64,000 bases of DNA from 40CM-4-69-5 sp036556905 (lineage in GTDB: Bacteria > Methylomirabilota > Methylomirabilia > Rokubacteriales > CSP1-6), in assembly GCA_036556905.1 (NCBI GenBank), contig DATBIM010000094.1, positions 62,001 to 126,000 on the forward strand, read 5' to 3'. Of this stretch, positions 56,718-64,000 are shown in pieces. Position 1 is the stretch's first letter. Every line of letters begins with the position of its first letter. The notes under the pieces were generated by a model. It saw only the letters and a list, made by a program, of their open reading frames with translations. It made no database searches and was not told where the DNA came from. A program made the position numbers and the translations under genes.

Positions 56718-57647
56718 CTAGTGCAGGCCACCCTCGGGCAGAGCCTGGCTCGCGGACCCCGCTCCAACAGCCTTATCCGGACTCGCGGACCCCGTTACAG
56801 GTATATGCGAGCGACCCTCCCAGGTGACCTGCTCGAGCGGCACCTCGGCCTCGGTACCGTCGGGGAACCCCACGACCACCGACTGCTTGAGCACGCGGAT
56901 CGATCGGATCTTGCCGCTCATGCACCCCCCGCCCCCGCAGGTGGCCTGGCAGGGCGTGTTCACCTTGGGCAGGCGCGAGCGCAGCTCCTGATAGAGGGAG
57001 AACTCGTAGAGCAGGCAGCACTTGAGCCGCCCGCAGTTGCCCAGCAGCCGGCTGTCGGTGAGCGGCATGTCCTGGGCCTTGGCCATCTTCACCGAGATCG
57101 GCTCGAACTTCCGCAGATACGAAGAGCAGCAGAGCTGCCGCCCGCAGGGCCCGATTCCGTCCATGACCTTGGTCGTGTCGCGAGCCCCGATCTGGCGCAT
57201 CTCGATCCGGGCCCGGAATTCACGGGCGAGGTCGCGCACGAGCTCTCGGAAGTCCACCCGCTCCTCGGCGTTGAAGTACACCGTGATCCGGCGGGCGGTG
57301 GGATGGATCTCGACGTCCACCACCTTCAGCTGCAGGCCCCGCTGGCGGGCCAGCCGCTGGGACGTCGCCACGTGGGCCTTCTCGCGTTCCCCGCGCTCGC
57401 GCCACTCCCGGGCCTCGGCCTCGGTGGCCAGCCGCACCACACGCGGATAGGCGCGATCGCGCCGGGACTCGGGCCGCGGCCGGCGCGGCCGGCGCACCTC
57501 GCCGACGAGCTCGACGCCGGCGGCCTCGACGACGACCAGGTCGCCGACGCAGACCGACAGCTCGTCGCCCTCCAGGCGATGGTCCTCGGTCTGGGCAACC
57601 TCGCGCAGTCGCACCCCGACCAGGTACTCGGCCGCTGTCTCACTCAT
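56718..57647 (-). CDS. ricT: PSP1-domain protein, RicT/YaaT type
   Basis: 309 residues with the PSP1 domain rich in cysteines: DGIGPCGRQLCCSSYLRKF, GNCGRLKCCLLYE and a downstream CQATCGGGGCMSGK. In Bacillus, RicT with partner proteins binds Fe-S clusters and regulates RNA processing by RNase Y. Gene order tmk-holB-ricT-metG-tatD is common in Gram-positive bacteria and others. The last 30 residues contain the near-duplicate GSASPDKAVGAGSAS, of low complexity. Confidence 0.9.
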   Translation of the reverse strand: MSETAAEYLVGVRLREVAQTEDHRLEGDELSVCVGDLVVVEAAGVELVGEVRRPRRPRPESRRDRAYPRVVRLATEAEAREWRERGEREKAHVATSQRLARQRGLQLKVVDVEIHPTARRITVYFNAEERVDFRELVRDLAREFRARIEMRQIGARDTTKVMDGIGPCGRQLCCSSYLRKFEPISVKMAKAQDMPLTDSRLLGNCGRLKCCLLYEFSLYQELRSRLPKVNTPCQATCGGGGCMSGKIRSIRVLKQSVVVGFPDGTEAEVPLEQVTWEGRSHIPVTGSASPDKAVGAGSASQALPEGGLH

Positions 57648-57657
57648 GGCCTATTCC

Positions 57658-58542
57658 TCACGCCGCCCGCAGCGCCAGGCGGGCGAGAACGATCTCCGCC
57701 GTCAGCCGGGGCGTCACGTTCACGGCCAGCGACTGGCGCGCCTGGCGGCACGTTGTGATGGCCTGGAGCAACCCCTCCACCGTCCACGTCGCGGCCTCCT
57801 CGGCCAGCGCCGGAGCCGTGGCGGGATCGCCGAGGAGCCGCCCGGGAGCGCCACAGCGCGCGAGCAGAAGATCCCGGCAGTGGAGCCAGCACGCGTCGAC
57901 GAAGCGCTCGGCCCGCTCGCGGTCGCGCTCGAAGGCCTGGGCTCGACGGAACAGGGCCTCCACCCCCTTGGCCCGCACCTCGGCCAGCGCCTCGATCGCT
58001 TCCGCCCGTTCGGGCGTCGCCCGGGCCAGACGCGGCGGGAACCGGACGAGCTGGCAGCGCGAGAGCACGGTGGCGGGGACAGCCCGGGCCCGCGACAGAA
58101 CCAGGATGACGACGGTGCGGGCCGGCGGCTCTTCCAGGGTCTTGAGGAAGGCCTGCGGCGCCTCGCCCGTCATCCGTTCCGCCTCGTCGAGCACGAACAC
58201 CTTGCGAGCAGCCAGGACCGGGGCCAGCGCCGCCTGTCGCTCCAGCGCCCGAATCGCGCCGATACGGACGGCGCGCGGGCCCCTGGGGTTCGCCTCCGGC
58301 GGCGTCGGGGAGATCACGTGCAGATCGGGGTGCTGGCGGGCGGCGGCCATCGCGCAGCTCCGGCAGGTACCGCAGCCGCCTGCCGGGCAGAGCAGGGCCT
58401 GGGCGAAGGCCAGCGCCGCCCCGATGCCCCCGCTCTCGGGCGGCCCCACGAACGCGTAGGCATGCGCCACCCGTCCCCCGGCCAGAGTCCGCCGTAACAA
58501 CGCCACCGCGTGCGGTTGGTCGGCGAGCGCTTCAAAGGCCAC
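57658..58542 (-). CDS. holB: DNA polymerase III subunit delta'
   Basis: 294-residue clamp-loader subunit. AAA+ fold with AYAFVGPPESGGIGAALAFAQ, where the P-loop lacks the GKT, typical of delta' being inactive as an ATPase; a zinc-type cysteine array CPAGGCGTCRSC; FVLDEAERMTGEAPQAFLKTLEEPP and the arginine/SRC-type segment VPATVLSRCQLVRF. GTG 58542 overlaps the tmk stop by 11 bp. Part of the tmk-holB-ricT-metG run. Confidence 0.92.
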   Translation of the reverse strand: MAFEALADQPHAVALLRRTLAGGRVAHAYAFVGPPESGGIGAALAFAQALLCPAGGCGTCRSCAMAAARQHPDLHVISPTPPEANPRGPRAVRIGAIRALERQAALAPVLAARKVFVLDEAERMTGEAPQAFLKTLEEPPARTVVILVLSRARAVPATVLSRCQLVRFPPRLARATPERAEAIEALAEVRAKGVEALFRRAQAFERDRERAERFVDACWLHCRDLLLARCGAPGRLLGDPATAPALAEEAATWTVEGLLQAITTCRQARQSLAVNVTPRLTAEIVLARLALRAA

Positions 58543-59152
58543 AGAGGAAGTCTCCCACGAGCGCCTGCACCTCGACGGCGACCACAGCGGGAGGACGAGC
58601 CGCCCGGATCAGCCGGATCCGCTTGGGCTCGGCCCGGTACAGCTCCAGGTAACCCCGACGCACCCGCCGATGGAACGCCAGGGCCTCACGCTCGAACCGA
58701 TCGAGCTGCCGCCGGCCGATCCGCCGCAGGCCCGCGGCCGGCTCGAGGTCGAAGAGCAGCGTGAGGTCGGGAAGGATGCCGCCGGTGGCGTGGACGTTCA
58801 GCTCGCGGATCAGGTCGACGTCCAGGCCCCGTCCGTACCCTTGATAGGCCAGCGTGGCGTCGACGTAGCGATCGCAGAGCACGACCCGGCCTTGCTCGAG
58901 CCAGGGGCGGATGCGCTCGCTGACGTGCTGCTGGCGCGCGGCCAGGAAGAGGAACAGCTCACTGATCGGTACCGGCCGCAGGCCCGGGCGCTCGAAGAGG
59001 CGCCGGATGGCCAGGCCGAGCGCGGTGCCATCGGGCTCCGCCGTCCGCTCGACCCGAGACCCCTGTCGCTCCAGCCATCGCCCGAGGCGCGTGAGCTGGG
59101 TGGTCTTGCCCGACCCCTCGACGCCCTCGAACGTGATCAGCACACCGCGCAC
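58532..59152 (-). CDS. tmk: Thymidylate kinase
   Basis: 206-residue dTMP kinase. Walker A TFEGVEGSGKTTQ; the DR-Y motif LCDRYVDATLAYQGYGRGLD; the lid region with RRIGRRQLDRFEREALAFHRRVRRGY. Supplies dTDP for DNA. GTG 59152 is preferred because GGGAGGT lies in front and alignment starts there; longer in-frame starts would include the upstream hairpin. A candidate TACAGT -10 and a stem-loop precede it. Confidence 0.93.
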   Translation of the reverse strand: MRGVLITFEGVEGSGKTTQLTRLGRWLERQGSRVERTAEPDGTALGLAIRRLFERPGLRPVPISELFLFLAARQQHVSERIRPWLEQGRVVLCDRYVDATLAYQGYGRGLDVDLIRELNVHATGGILPDLTLLFDLEPAAGLRRIGRRQLDRFEREALAFHRRVRRGYLELYRAEPKRIRLIRAARPPAVVAVEVQALVGDFLCGL

Positions 59153-59165
59153 GCTCGGGACCTCC

Positions 59166-59201
59166 CGACGGTGTCGGTGACACCGTCGCCTCGCCACTGT
59201 A
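59166..59201 (-). promoter_or_regulatory. tmk promoter -10 and 5'-terminal hairpin beside the ribosome site
   Basis: TACAGT on the minus strand (59201-59196) predicts a start near 59189. The RNA would open with a perfect 10-bp hairpin CGACGGTGTC-loop-GACACCGTCG (59188-59166), directly followed by the GGGAGGT ribosome site of tmk (GTG 59152). This can stabilise the RNA or gate translation. Confidence 0.5.
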
Positions 59202-59213
59202 ACACGCCGGGGC

Positions 59214-60344
59214 TCACAGCCCGTGAAGGGGGAAGATGAGGCGCTGGATGGCGTCCACCTGGCGGGCGACGTACTCCTGAGCCAACCTCTGCCGATCCTC
59301 GTCCAGCGCCGCCGGTGGATCCCACAGCGCTGGCGTCCGGACCCGAGATCCCCCGGTGCGCTCCAGGAACGGCGGCGGCAGCTCGGCCGGCAGCTCGACC
59401 CCGTTCATCACCGCCCAGGCCGCGGTCCACGCCCTGGCCACGTTGCCGATGTCGTAGCCGCCGCCCCCCAGGGCGACCAGCCGCGGAGCCAGCTCGGTGA
59501 TCCGGGCGACCGCCCGAGCGAAGCCCTGGACGTCGAGGGCCAGATGGGTGAGCGGGTCGGTCCGGTGGGAGTCGATGCCCAGCTGGGCCACCACCACGTC
59601 GGGGCGGAAGGCGCGCAGGAGCGGGGGCACCACCATCTCGAACGCGGGCAGGTACACGCTCGAGTCCGTGAGGACGTCGAGCGGCAGGTTCACCGAATAC
59701 CCCCGGCCCTCGGCCTCGCCGATCTCCTCGACGAACCCGGTGCCCGGGAAGAGGCGGTCGCCTCGCTCGTGAGTGGAGATGGTCAGCACGTTGGGGTCCG
59801 CGTAGAAGGCGGCCTGCACGCCGTCGCCGTGGTGGGCGTCGATGTCGACGTAGGCGACCCGCAGCCCCCGGGCCCGCAGGTGCAGGATCGCCAGCACGGC
59901 ATCGTTGACGTAGCAGAAGCCCGAGGCGCGGTCCGGCATGGCATGGTGCAGTCCGCCGGCAAAGTGGAATGCGCGGCTCGCCTCCCCGCTGCCGACCTGC
60001 CGCGCGGCCAGCAGCGAGCCGCCGGCGGCCAGGCGGGCCACCTCCCAGAGCCCGGGGAACACGGGATTGTCGCCGGGGCCCAGTCCATAGCGACAGACCA
60101 CGGCCGCCGGGGCCCGGCCGGTGTTGGCGGCCTTGAGAACGGTCAGGTATTCCTCGGTGTGGAAGCGCAGCAGCTCCGCCTCCTCGACGGGGTCCGGAGA
60201 CTTCACGACAGCGCCGGCCAGCGTGGTGAGGCCATAGGCCTCCATCAGGCGCCAGGTGAGGTCCAGCCGCTCCATGCGCAGAGGGTGCTCCGGCCCGTAG
60301 TCGAAGCGGGCGTACTGATCGGAGTGCACGAGCACGCTGGTCAT
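59214..60344 (-). CDS. Histone-deacetylase-superfamily protein, AcuC-like
   Basis: 376-residue arginase/deacetylase-fold enzyme similar to AcuC, the acetoin utilisation deacetylase acting on acetyl-CoA synthetase in Bacillus. Zinc and catalytic sites: GGLHHAM (His-His), YVDIDAHHGDGVQAAF (Asp-x-His), GIDSHRTDPLTHL (Asp) and LGGGGYD. It may reverse lysine acetylation of metabolic enzymes; the target is unknown. ATG 60344 overlaps the moaC stop (ATGA). Confidence 0.9.
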   Translation of the reverse strand: MTSVLVHSDQYARFDYGPEHPLRMERLDLTWRLMEAYGLTTLAGAVVKSPDPVEEAELLRFHTEEYLTVLKAANTGRAPAAVVCRYGLGPGDNPVFPGLWEVARLAAGGSLLAARQVGSGEASRAFHFAGGLHHAMPDRASGFCYVNDAVLAILHLRARGLRVAYVDIDAHHGDGVQAAFYADPNVLTISTHERGDRLFPGTGFVEEIGEAEGRGYSVNLPLDVLTDSSVYLPAFEMVVPPLLRAFRPDVVVAQLGIDSHRTDPLTHLALDVQGFARAVARITELAPRLVALGGGGYDIGNVARAWTAAWAVMNGVELPAELPPPFLERTGGSRVRTPALWDPPAALDEDRQRLAQEYVARQVDAIQRLIFPLHGL

Positions 60345-60847
60345 GGTGACGGGCGCCGCCAGGCTCCCGACTTGCCGCCGGTCTTCTCGAGCAGCTCGAC
60401 GCGGGCGATGCTGACCCCCTTTTCCACCGCCTTCACCATGTCGTAGACGGCCAGAGCCGCCACGCTGACAGCCGTCAACGCCTCCATCTCCACGCCGGTC
60501 TTGTCCACGGTCCGCACGCGCGCCTGCACCGTGAGCTCGCCCCGGCGCACGTCATCCGCGAACTCGATGTCGATCCCGGTGATGCGGAGCGGATGGCACA
60601 GGGGAATCAGCTCGTGCGTGCGCTTGGCCGCCATGATGCCTGCCGTCCGCGCCACTCCCAGCACGTCCCCCTTGGGCGCGTTGCCGGCGCGAACGAGGCG
60701 CAGCGTACGGGGCGTCATTCTCAGCACGGCCCGGGCCACGGCCTGGCGCGCTGTCTCCGCTTTGGGGGACACGTCGACCATGCGGGCGGCGCCCGTGGAC
60801 CCGAGGTGGGTGAGTCCGCGGAGCCCTCTGGCCGCGGCCCGCGGCAT
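60341..60847 (-). CDS. moaC: Cyclic pyranopterin monophosphate synthase
   Basis: 168-residue MoaC (E. coli 161). It closes the pyranopterin ring in molybdenum-cofactor synthesis after MoaA. Recognised by MVDVSPKAETARQAVARA, KGDVLGVARTAGIMAAKRTHELIPLCHPL (active-site region) and the Lys/Glu-bearing TVDKTGVEMEALTAVSVAALAVYDMVKAV. Placed next to the molybdate importer but on its own transcription unit with DUF465 and acuC-like genes. ATG 60847 is the first that matches the family. Confidence 0.95.
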   Translation of the reverse strand: MPRAAARGLRGLTHLGSTGAARMVDVSPKAETARQAVARAVLRMTPRTLRLVRAGNAPKGDVLGVARTAGIMAAKRTHELIPLCHPLRITGIDIEFADDVRRGELTVQARVRTVDKTGVEMEALTAVSVAALAVYDMVKAVEKGVSIARVELLEKTGGKSGAWRRPSP

Positions 60848-60873
60848 GGGGGAAGACCTCGACCGGCGCGGCG

Positions 60874-61095
60874 TCAGGCGGTGACGCGCGCGTGCCGGAT
60901 GATTTCCTCCATTCGATCCTTGGCCATCAGCTTGAGCTTCTTGAGCTCCGTCATGCGCCACTGCTGCTCAGGCGAGAGCGGGGACATTCCTTTCAACGCC
61001 TCCAGGTCGCGATCATGATCCTGATGCTCGGTCCGGAGGCGGCGGAACTCCTCGTTCTCGGCCATGAGTCGCTCGATGAGGCTCTCCTGGGTCAT
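60874..61095 (-). CDS. DUF465 (YdcH-like) small protein
   Basis: 73 residues, highly charged helix of the DUF465 family: IERLMAENEEFRRLRTEHQDHDRDLEAL, linker, then ELKKLKLMAKDRMEEIIRHARV; two antiparallel helices fit. Function unknown. Good Shine-Dalgarno AAGGAGG. Preceded by a candidate promoter TTGACA-18-TATATG. Confidence 0.85.
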   Translation of the reverse strand: MTQESLIERLMAENEEFRRLRTEHQDHDRDLEALKGMSPLSPEQQWRMTELKKLKLMAKDRMEEIIRHARVTA

Positions 61096-61124
61096 GCATG
61101 GCCTCCTTGAGGGCGGCGCGGCGG

Positions 61125-61254
61125 GTCGGAAGGAACCGACGCCAGCGACCGGGCGGCCGCTGGCCTGGCGTTTGTCTCAGTCAATCGCTACCCCCGTCCG
61201 ATACCTCTGGTTGCGGGTGCCTCACATATAGCCCCGGGCTGGTAGGGGTGTCAA
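61125..61254 (-). promoter_or_regulatory. DUF465-moaC promoter with structured leader
   Basis: Minus strand TTGACA (61254-61249), 18-bp spacer, TATATG (61230-61225), start near 61218. The leader of about 120 nt carries two hairpins: GCCAGCG (61141-61147)/CGCTGGC (61158-61164) and GTCGG (61125-61129)/CCGAC (61136-61140). No known molybdenum-cofactor motif is recognised by eye. The remaining gap to 61296 holds no gene. Confidence 0.5.
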
Positions 61255-61296
61255 GCAACCGCCTGGTATACGTTCGGCGGCCCCCCAAGCCGGCGC

Positions 61297-62385
61297 TCAA
61301 CCGCCGCGGATCAGATGGGCGGCGCTGGCCTTGAAAATCGCGATGATCGGAACACCGGGGGCGAGAGCCAGCTCGGCGACCGATCGGGGCGTGACGGCGG
61401 CGACGAGCGAGAACCCAACATCGACGAGAACCCGGACGGGGCTGCCCGGGGTTAGCCGCACCACCGTGCCGGCTAGATGATTGCGGGCGCTGGACAACGC
61501 TGCATCCTCCGCGGGCTGAGCGAGCGTCACGTCCTCGGGGCGGATGCCCAGGCGTACCCGCTCGCCCGGGTGCGCCATCCCACCGACCTCGAGTCTCCGT
61601 CCCCCCACGTCCACCAGGACGACGCCTCCGTCGGCGGCGACGACCGCCCCACTGACGATCGTCTCCACGCCGACGAAGCGGGCCACCGCCTCGGAGTCCG
61701 GCGCCTGGAAGGTGCGAGCCGTTTCGTCGACCTGCTGCAGGCGGCCGCCGATCAGGACGGCCACGCGATCGGCCAGGGCCTGAGCCTCGCCACGGTCATG
61801 AGTCACCAGCACAGTGGTCACACGTTCGGTCCGCAAGACGGCGCCGAGCTCGGGGACGAGCTCCGCCCGCGTGGGCTCGTCGAGGCTCGAAAAGGGCTCG
61901 TCGAGGAAGAGGACCTCGGGCTCGAGCACCAGCGCCCTGGCCAGGGCGACCCGCTGGGCCTCGCCACCGGAGAGCAGGCGAGCCGGCCGGGACCCCAGCG
62001 CGGCAACGCCGAAGCGCTCGAGCCAGCGGCGCACGCGCGGCGCCCGCTCGGCGGCCGGGACCCCGCGGAAGCCCAGTCCCAGGGCGACGTTGGCGTCGAC
62101 CGTGGTGTCGGCCAGCATCGGGGCCTGAAAAACCATGGCCATTCGCCGGCGCACGCTGAGCCCCTCGGCCACCGTCACCGCGCGGCCCTGATAGCACACC
62201 TCGCCACGGTCAGGCGCTTGCAGGAGACCCAGGACGCGCAGCAGCGTGGACTTGCCGCTGCCGTTGGGGCCGATCACCGCCAGTACCTCGCCGGGGCGGA
62301 CGTCCAGCGCCGGCACGTCCAGCGTGAACGTGTCGGAGCGCCGGATCCCGACGTCGCGCAACGCGAGGACCGGCGGGACCGTCAA
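61297..62385 (-). CDS. ABC transporter ATPase with TOBE-like C-terminus (second Mo/W-type ATPase)
   Basis: 362-residue ATPase starting at TTG 62385, which forms TTGA with the stop of modC. Walker A IGPNGSGKST, Q-loop MVFQAPML, signature LSGGEAQRVALARAL, Walker B LFLDEPF, H-loop VTHDRGEA. The C-terminal 110 residues have a TOBE-like molybdate/tungstate binding region with VRLGIRPEDVTLAQP. Resembles tungstate-type TupC ATPases or a regulatory paralogue. Two ATPases after one ModB are unusual. Confidence 0.86.
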   Translation of the reverse strand: MTVPPVLALRDVGIRRSDTFTLDVPALDVRPGEVLAVIGPNGSGKSTLLRVLGLLQAPDRGEVCYQGRAVTVAEGLSVRRRMAMVFQAPMLADTTVDANVALGLGFRGVPAAERAPRVRRWLERFGVAALGSRPARLLSGGEAQRVALARALVLEPEVLFLDEPFSSLDEPTRAELVPELGAVLRTERVTTVLVTHDRGEAQALADRVAVLIGGRLQQVDETARTFQAPDSEAVARFVGVETIVSGAVVAADGGVVLVDVGGRRLEVGGMAHPGERVRLGIRPEDVTLAQPAEDAALSSARNHLAGTVVRLTPGSPVRVLVDVGFSLVAAVTPRSVAELALAPGVPIIAIFKASAAHLIRGG

Positions 62386-63506
62386 CCGGGCAACACCTGG
62401 ATCGATCCGCGGTGGATCGAGAGCTGCCAGTGGCGGTCGCGGGCGATCTCGAGGATCTCGTAGACCAGGCGCGGCACCTCGACCTCCAGATCGTACTCGC
62501 CCTGCGCCGGCGCACCCGGCTCGTCGAGCCGGAGCCGCAAGGCCCAGGTGGTGCCGAAGTCGGTCTCGTCGACGATCCGTCCGCTCATGAGGTTCATGTG
62601 GTGCCCCGGATCGGGCGCCCCCCGGTCCTTGCGGATCAGCCGCACGTACTCCGGGCGGATGAAGAAAGCGATCGGTGTCTCCGGCGGCGGCAGATAGGCG
62701 CGCGTGGGCGAGTTCACCGCCTCCAGCGTGAGGCCCCGCCACCGGAGCTGGATCCGGTCGGGCGTGGCCTTGATCACCGTGCCCTGCAGGATGTTGCGGA
62801 TCCCCATGATCCGGGCCACGGCCTGCGAGGCCGGTTGCCAGAGGAGCTCCGAGCACAGGGCGGACTGGATCACCCGTCCCGCTTCGTACACCACGATGCG
62901 GTCGCCCAGCCGATAGGCCTCGGCGAAATCGTGGGTGACGATCACGGCCGGGATTCCCCAGTCCCGCAACACGCGGCGGAGCTCATCGCGCAGCCCGGCG
63001 CGCATCGGCGCGTCGAGCGCCGACAGCGGCTCATCGAGCAGGAGCAGGGCGGGATCGATGGCCAGGGCTCGGCCCAGCGCCACGCGCTGCCGCTGCCCGC
63101 CGCTGAGCTCGCGCGGGCGCCGGGCGCTCAGGCTGCTCAAGCCCAGACGCTCCAGCACGATGCCAGTCCGCTCCTGGCGCAGCCGGCGGGGCCGATCTCT
63201 CAGGCCGAAGCCCACGTTCTCGGCGACCGTGAGGTGCGGGAACAGCGCGTAGCTCTGGAACACGTACCCCACCCGGCGCTGCTGGGGCGGCACCTCGAGG
63301 CCGGTCGCGGCGTCGAAGAACACACGCCCGTCCACCACGATGCGACCCTGATCGGGCCGCGTCAGCCCGGCCAGGCAGTGCAGGGTCAGGCTCTTGCCGG
63401 CGCCTGAGGGCCCGAAGAGCGCGACCACGCCCTCGTCCCCGCTCCAGGCGACGTCGAGGGCGAAGCCCGGCAATCCCTTGACGATGGCGACCTCGAGCCG
63501 AGCCAT
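62382..63506 (-). CDS. Molybdate/tungstate ABC importer ATPase, ModC type
   Basis: 374-residue ATPase; ATG 63506 is 1 nt after the permease stop. Walker A FGPSGAGKSLTLHCLAGL, Q-loop VFQSYALFPHLTVAENVGFGLR, signature ELSGGQRQRVALGRAL, Walker B LLLLDEPLSALD, H-loop VTHDFAEA, and a C-terminal mop/TOBE domain. Energises ModB for uptake of molybdate or tungstate. The binding protein (ModA) gene must be beyond the window's right end. Confidence 0.88.
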   Translation of the reverse strand: MARLEVAIVKGLPGFALDVAWSGDEGVVALFGPSGAGKSLTLHCLAGLTRPDQGRIVVDGRVFFDAATGLEVPPQQRRVGYVFQSYALFPHLTVAENVGFGLRDRPRRLRQERTGIVLERLGLSSLSARRPRELSGGQRQRVALGRALAIDPALLLLDEPLSALDAPMRAGLRDELRRVLRDWGIPAVIVTHDFAEAYRLGDRIVVYEAGRVIQSALCSELLWQPASQAVARIMGIRNILQGTVIKATPDRIQLRWRGLTLEAVNSPTRAYLPPPETPIAFFIRPEYVRLIRKDRGAPDPGHHMNLMSGRIVDETDFGTTWALRLRLDEPGAPAQGEYDLEVEVPRLVYEILEIARDRHWQLSIHRGSIQVLPG

Positions 63507-63507
63507 G

Positions 63508-64000
63508 TCAGGCTGCTCGCGCGCCCAGGCGGCCCGCGGCGACGAGCACGACACAGGACAGCGCGGTGAGCATCGCCACCAGGAAGAGCGCCTCGGCCGC
63601 CTCGCCCGTCTGCACCGCGGTGTAGATGGCCAGCGGCACCGTCTGAGTCCGCCCGGGAATGTTACCCGCCAGCATCAATGTGGCGCCGAACTCTCCCAGT
63701 GCGCGGGCGAAGGCCAGCACCAGGCCGGCCAGGATGCCGCGCGCGGCCAGCGGCAGGGTGACCTCGAGCGCGGTCCGCCACTCCGGCCGCCCCAGCGTGT
63801 AGGCCGCCTTCTCCAGATCGCGATCGACAGACTCGATGGCCGCCCGCGCCGTGCGCACCAGCAAGGGCAGGGCCATCACGGTCGCCGCGATCACCGCGGC
63901 GTACCAGGTGAAGGCGACGGTCCAGCCCGTCACGTCGTAGAGCGGCGCGCCCAGCCAGCCGCGCCGGCCGAGCAGAACGATGAGGTAGTAGCCGGTCACG
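63508..64000 (-). CDS. Molybdate/tungstate ABC importer permease, ModB type (5' end outside window)
   Basis: At least 163 residues of a permease with the ModB coupling loop EKAAYTLGRPEWRTALEVTLPLAARGIL and the family segment ALGEFGATLMLAGNIPGRTQTVPLAIYTAVQTG. The 5' end runs out of the window, so the start codon and first helices are missing. Operon modB-modC-second ATPase. Confidence 0.92.
   Translation of the reverse strand, partial: VTGYYLIVLLGRRGWLGAPLYDVTGWTVAFTWYAAVIAATVMALPLLVRTARAAIESVDRDLEKAAYTLGRPEWRTALEVTLPLAARGILAGLVLAFARALGEFGATLMLAGNIPGRTQTVPLAIYTAVQTGEAAEALFLVAMLTALSCVVLVAAGRLGARAA

Noticed and set aside
56740..56810. Repeat CTCGCGGACCCC in the ricT 3' end as a mobile repeat
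   Set aside because: Only two short partial copies encoding GSAS-type low-complexity tail; no further copies or mobile features.
54564..57758. Long open frame (about 1064 codons) on the plus strand
   Set aside because: It runs antisense to metG, ricT and neighbours, is full of Arg/Gly/His/Pro low-complexity sequence and has no family motifs: a by-product of high G+C content.
61096..61296. Moco riboswitch
   Set aside because: The leader is structured but I could not match the known conserved bases of the Moco motif by eye; kept only as an uncharacterised leader.
1..64000. Second UGA-coded selenocysteine
   Set aside because: Apart from 11698-11700, no conserved domain is visibly cut by a UGA with continuing homology and a hairpin behind it.
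1..64000. tRNA genes and CRISPR arrays
   Set aside because: Intergenic spaces were examined by eye; TTCGA-type strings lie inside coding genes and no cloverleaf or regularly spaced repeats were found. A covariance search would be needed to exclude a tRNA fully.

Overview
The window is a G+C-rich, densely packed bacterial chromosome segment. Genes sit in short directons joined by ATGA, GTGA or TTGA stop/start overlaps. The content suggests an uncultured soil or subsurface bacterium of the Rokubacteria/Methylomirabilota type (moderate confidence, from gene content only): many peptide-type ABC importers, a TAXI-TRAP system, luciferase-like and CoxL-like oxidoreductases, UbiD, aromatic-ring enzymes, a UGA-recoded selenoprotein, and many start codons lying 5-11 nt behind a -10 hexamer, as expected for leaderless mRNAs. 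No rRNA, tRNA or CRISPR array was seen.

Layout. 1-4.2 kb: dipeptide/oligopeptide ABC importer (two permeases, two ATPases) with a 3-hydroxyanthranilate-dioxygenase-like cupin between the ATPase genes. 4.2-6.7 kb: divergent MFS transporter and isopenicillin-N-epimerase-like PLP enzyme sharing one symmetric -10. 6.7-10.2 kb: a second importer without ATPases, behind a CDGSH iron-sulfur protein. 10.3-13.8 kb: B12-binding radical SAM selenoprotein whose apparent stop is a UGA(Sec) inside the tail CUAEP, followed by a NifU-type scaffold, an ATP-grasp enzyme and a RidA protein. 13.8-19.2 kb: beta-propeller, AMP-ligase and UbiD (minus), then a small Cys-rich protein and a PaaA-like diiron protein (plus). 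19.2-20.4 kb: a compositionally different patch with an orphan ORF and a 5'-truncated EthD gene. 20.5-28 kb: oxidoreductase, GNAT, cNMP-binding protein, TPP enzyme, and a third importer without ATPases.

28-34.1 kb: TRAP operon with three tandem TAXI-type binding proteins, one fused permease and an ACMSD-like amidohydrolase. 34.1-35.8 kb: small secreted protein, paired palindromes and an IS110-type element with a structured 5' non-coding region (candidate bridge RNA). 35.8-45.5 kb: VOC protein, an unusual CDP-alcohol phosphatidyltransferase/lytic transglycosylase fusion, glnD, hisC, hypotheticals and rhomboid. 45.5-51 kb: zinc-ribbon protein, luciferase-like monooxygenase, homogentisate-dioxygenase-like enzyme and a lone CoxL-type subunit. 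51-59.2 kb: the conserved housekeeping run tmk-holB-ricT-metG-DUF2914-tatD plus M28 peptidase and HAD phosphatase. 59.2-64 kb: AcuC-like deacetylase, moaC, DUF465, and a molybdate/tungstate ABC system with two ATPases (modB cut by the window end).

Together the genes describe a heterotroph importing peptides and organic acids and degrading aromatic compounds, with selenium and molybdenum or tungsten enzymology. The strongest special signals are the selenoprotein with its SECIS-like hairpin, the recurrent leaderless promoters, the IS110 element and the gene-converted TAXI trio.
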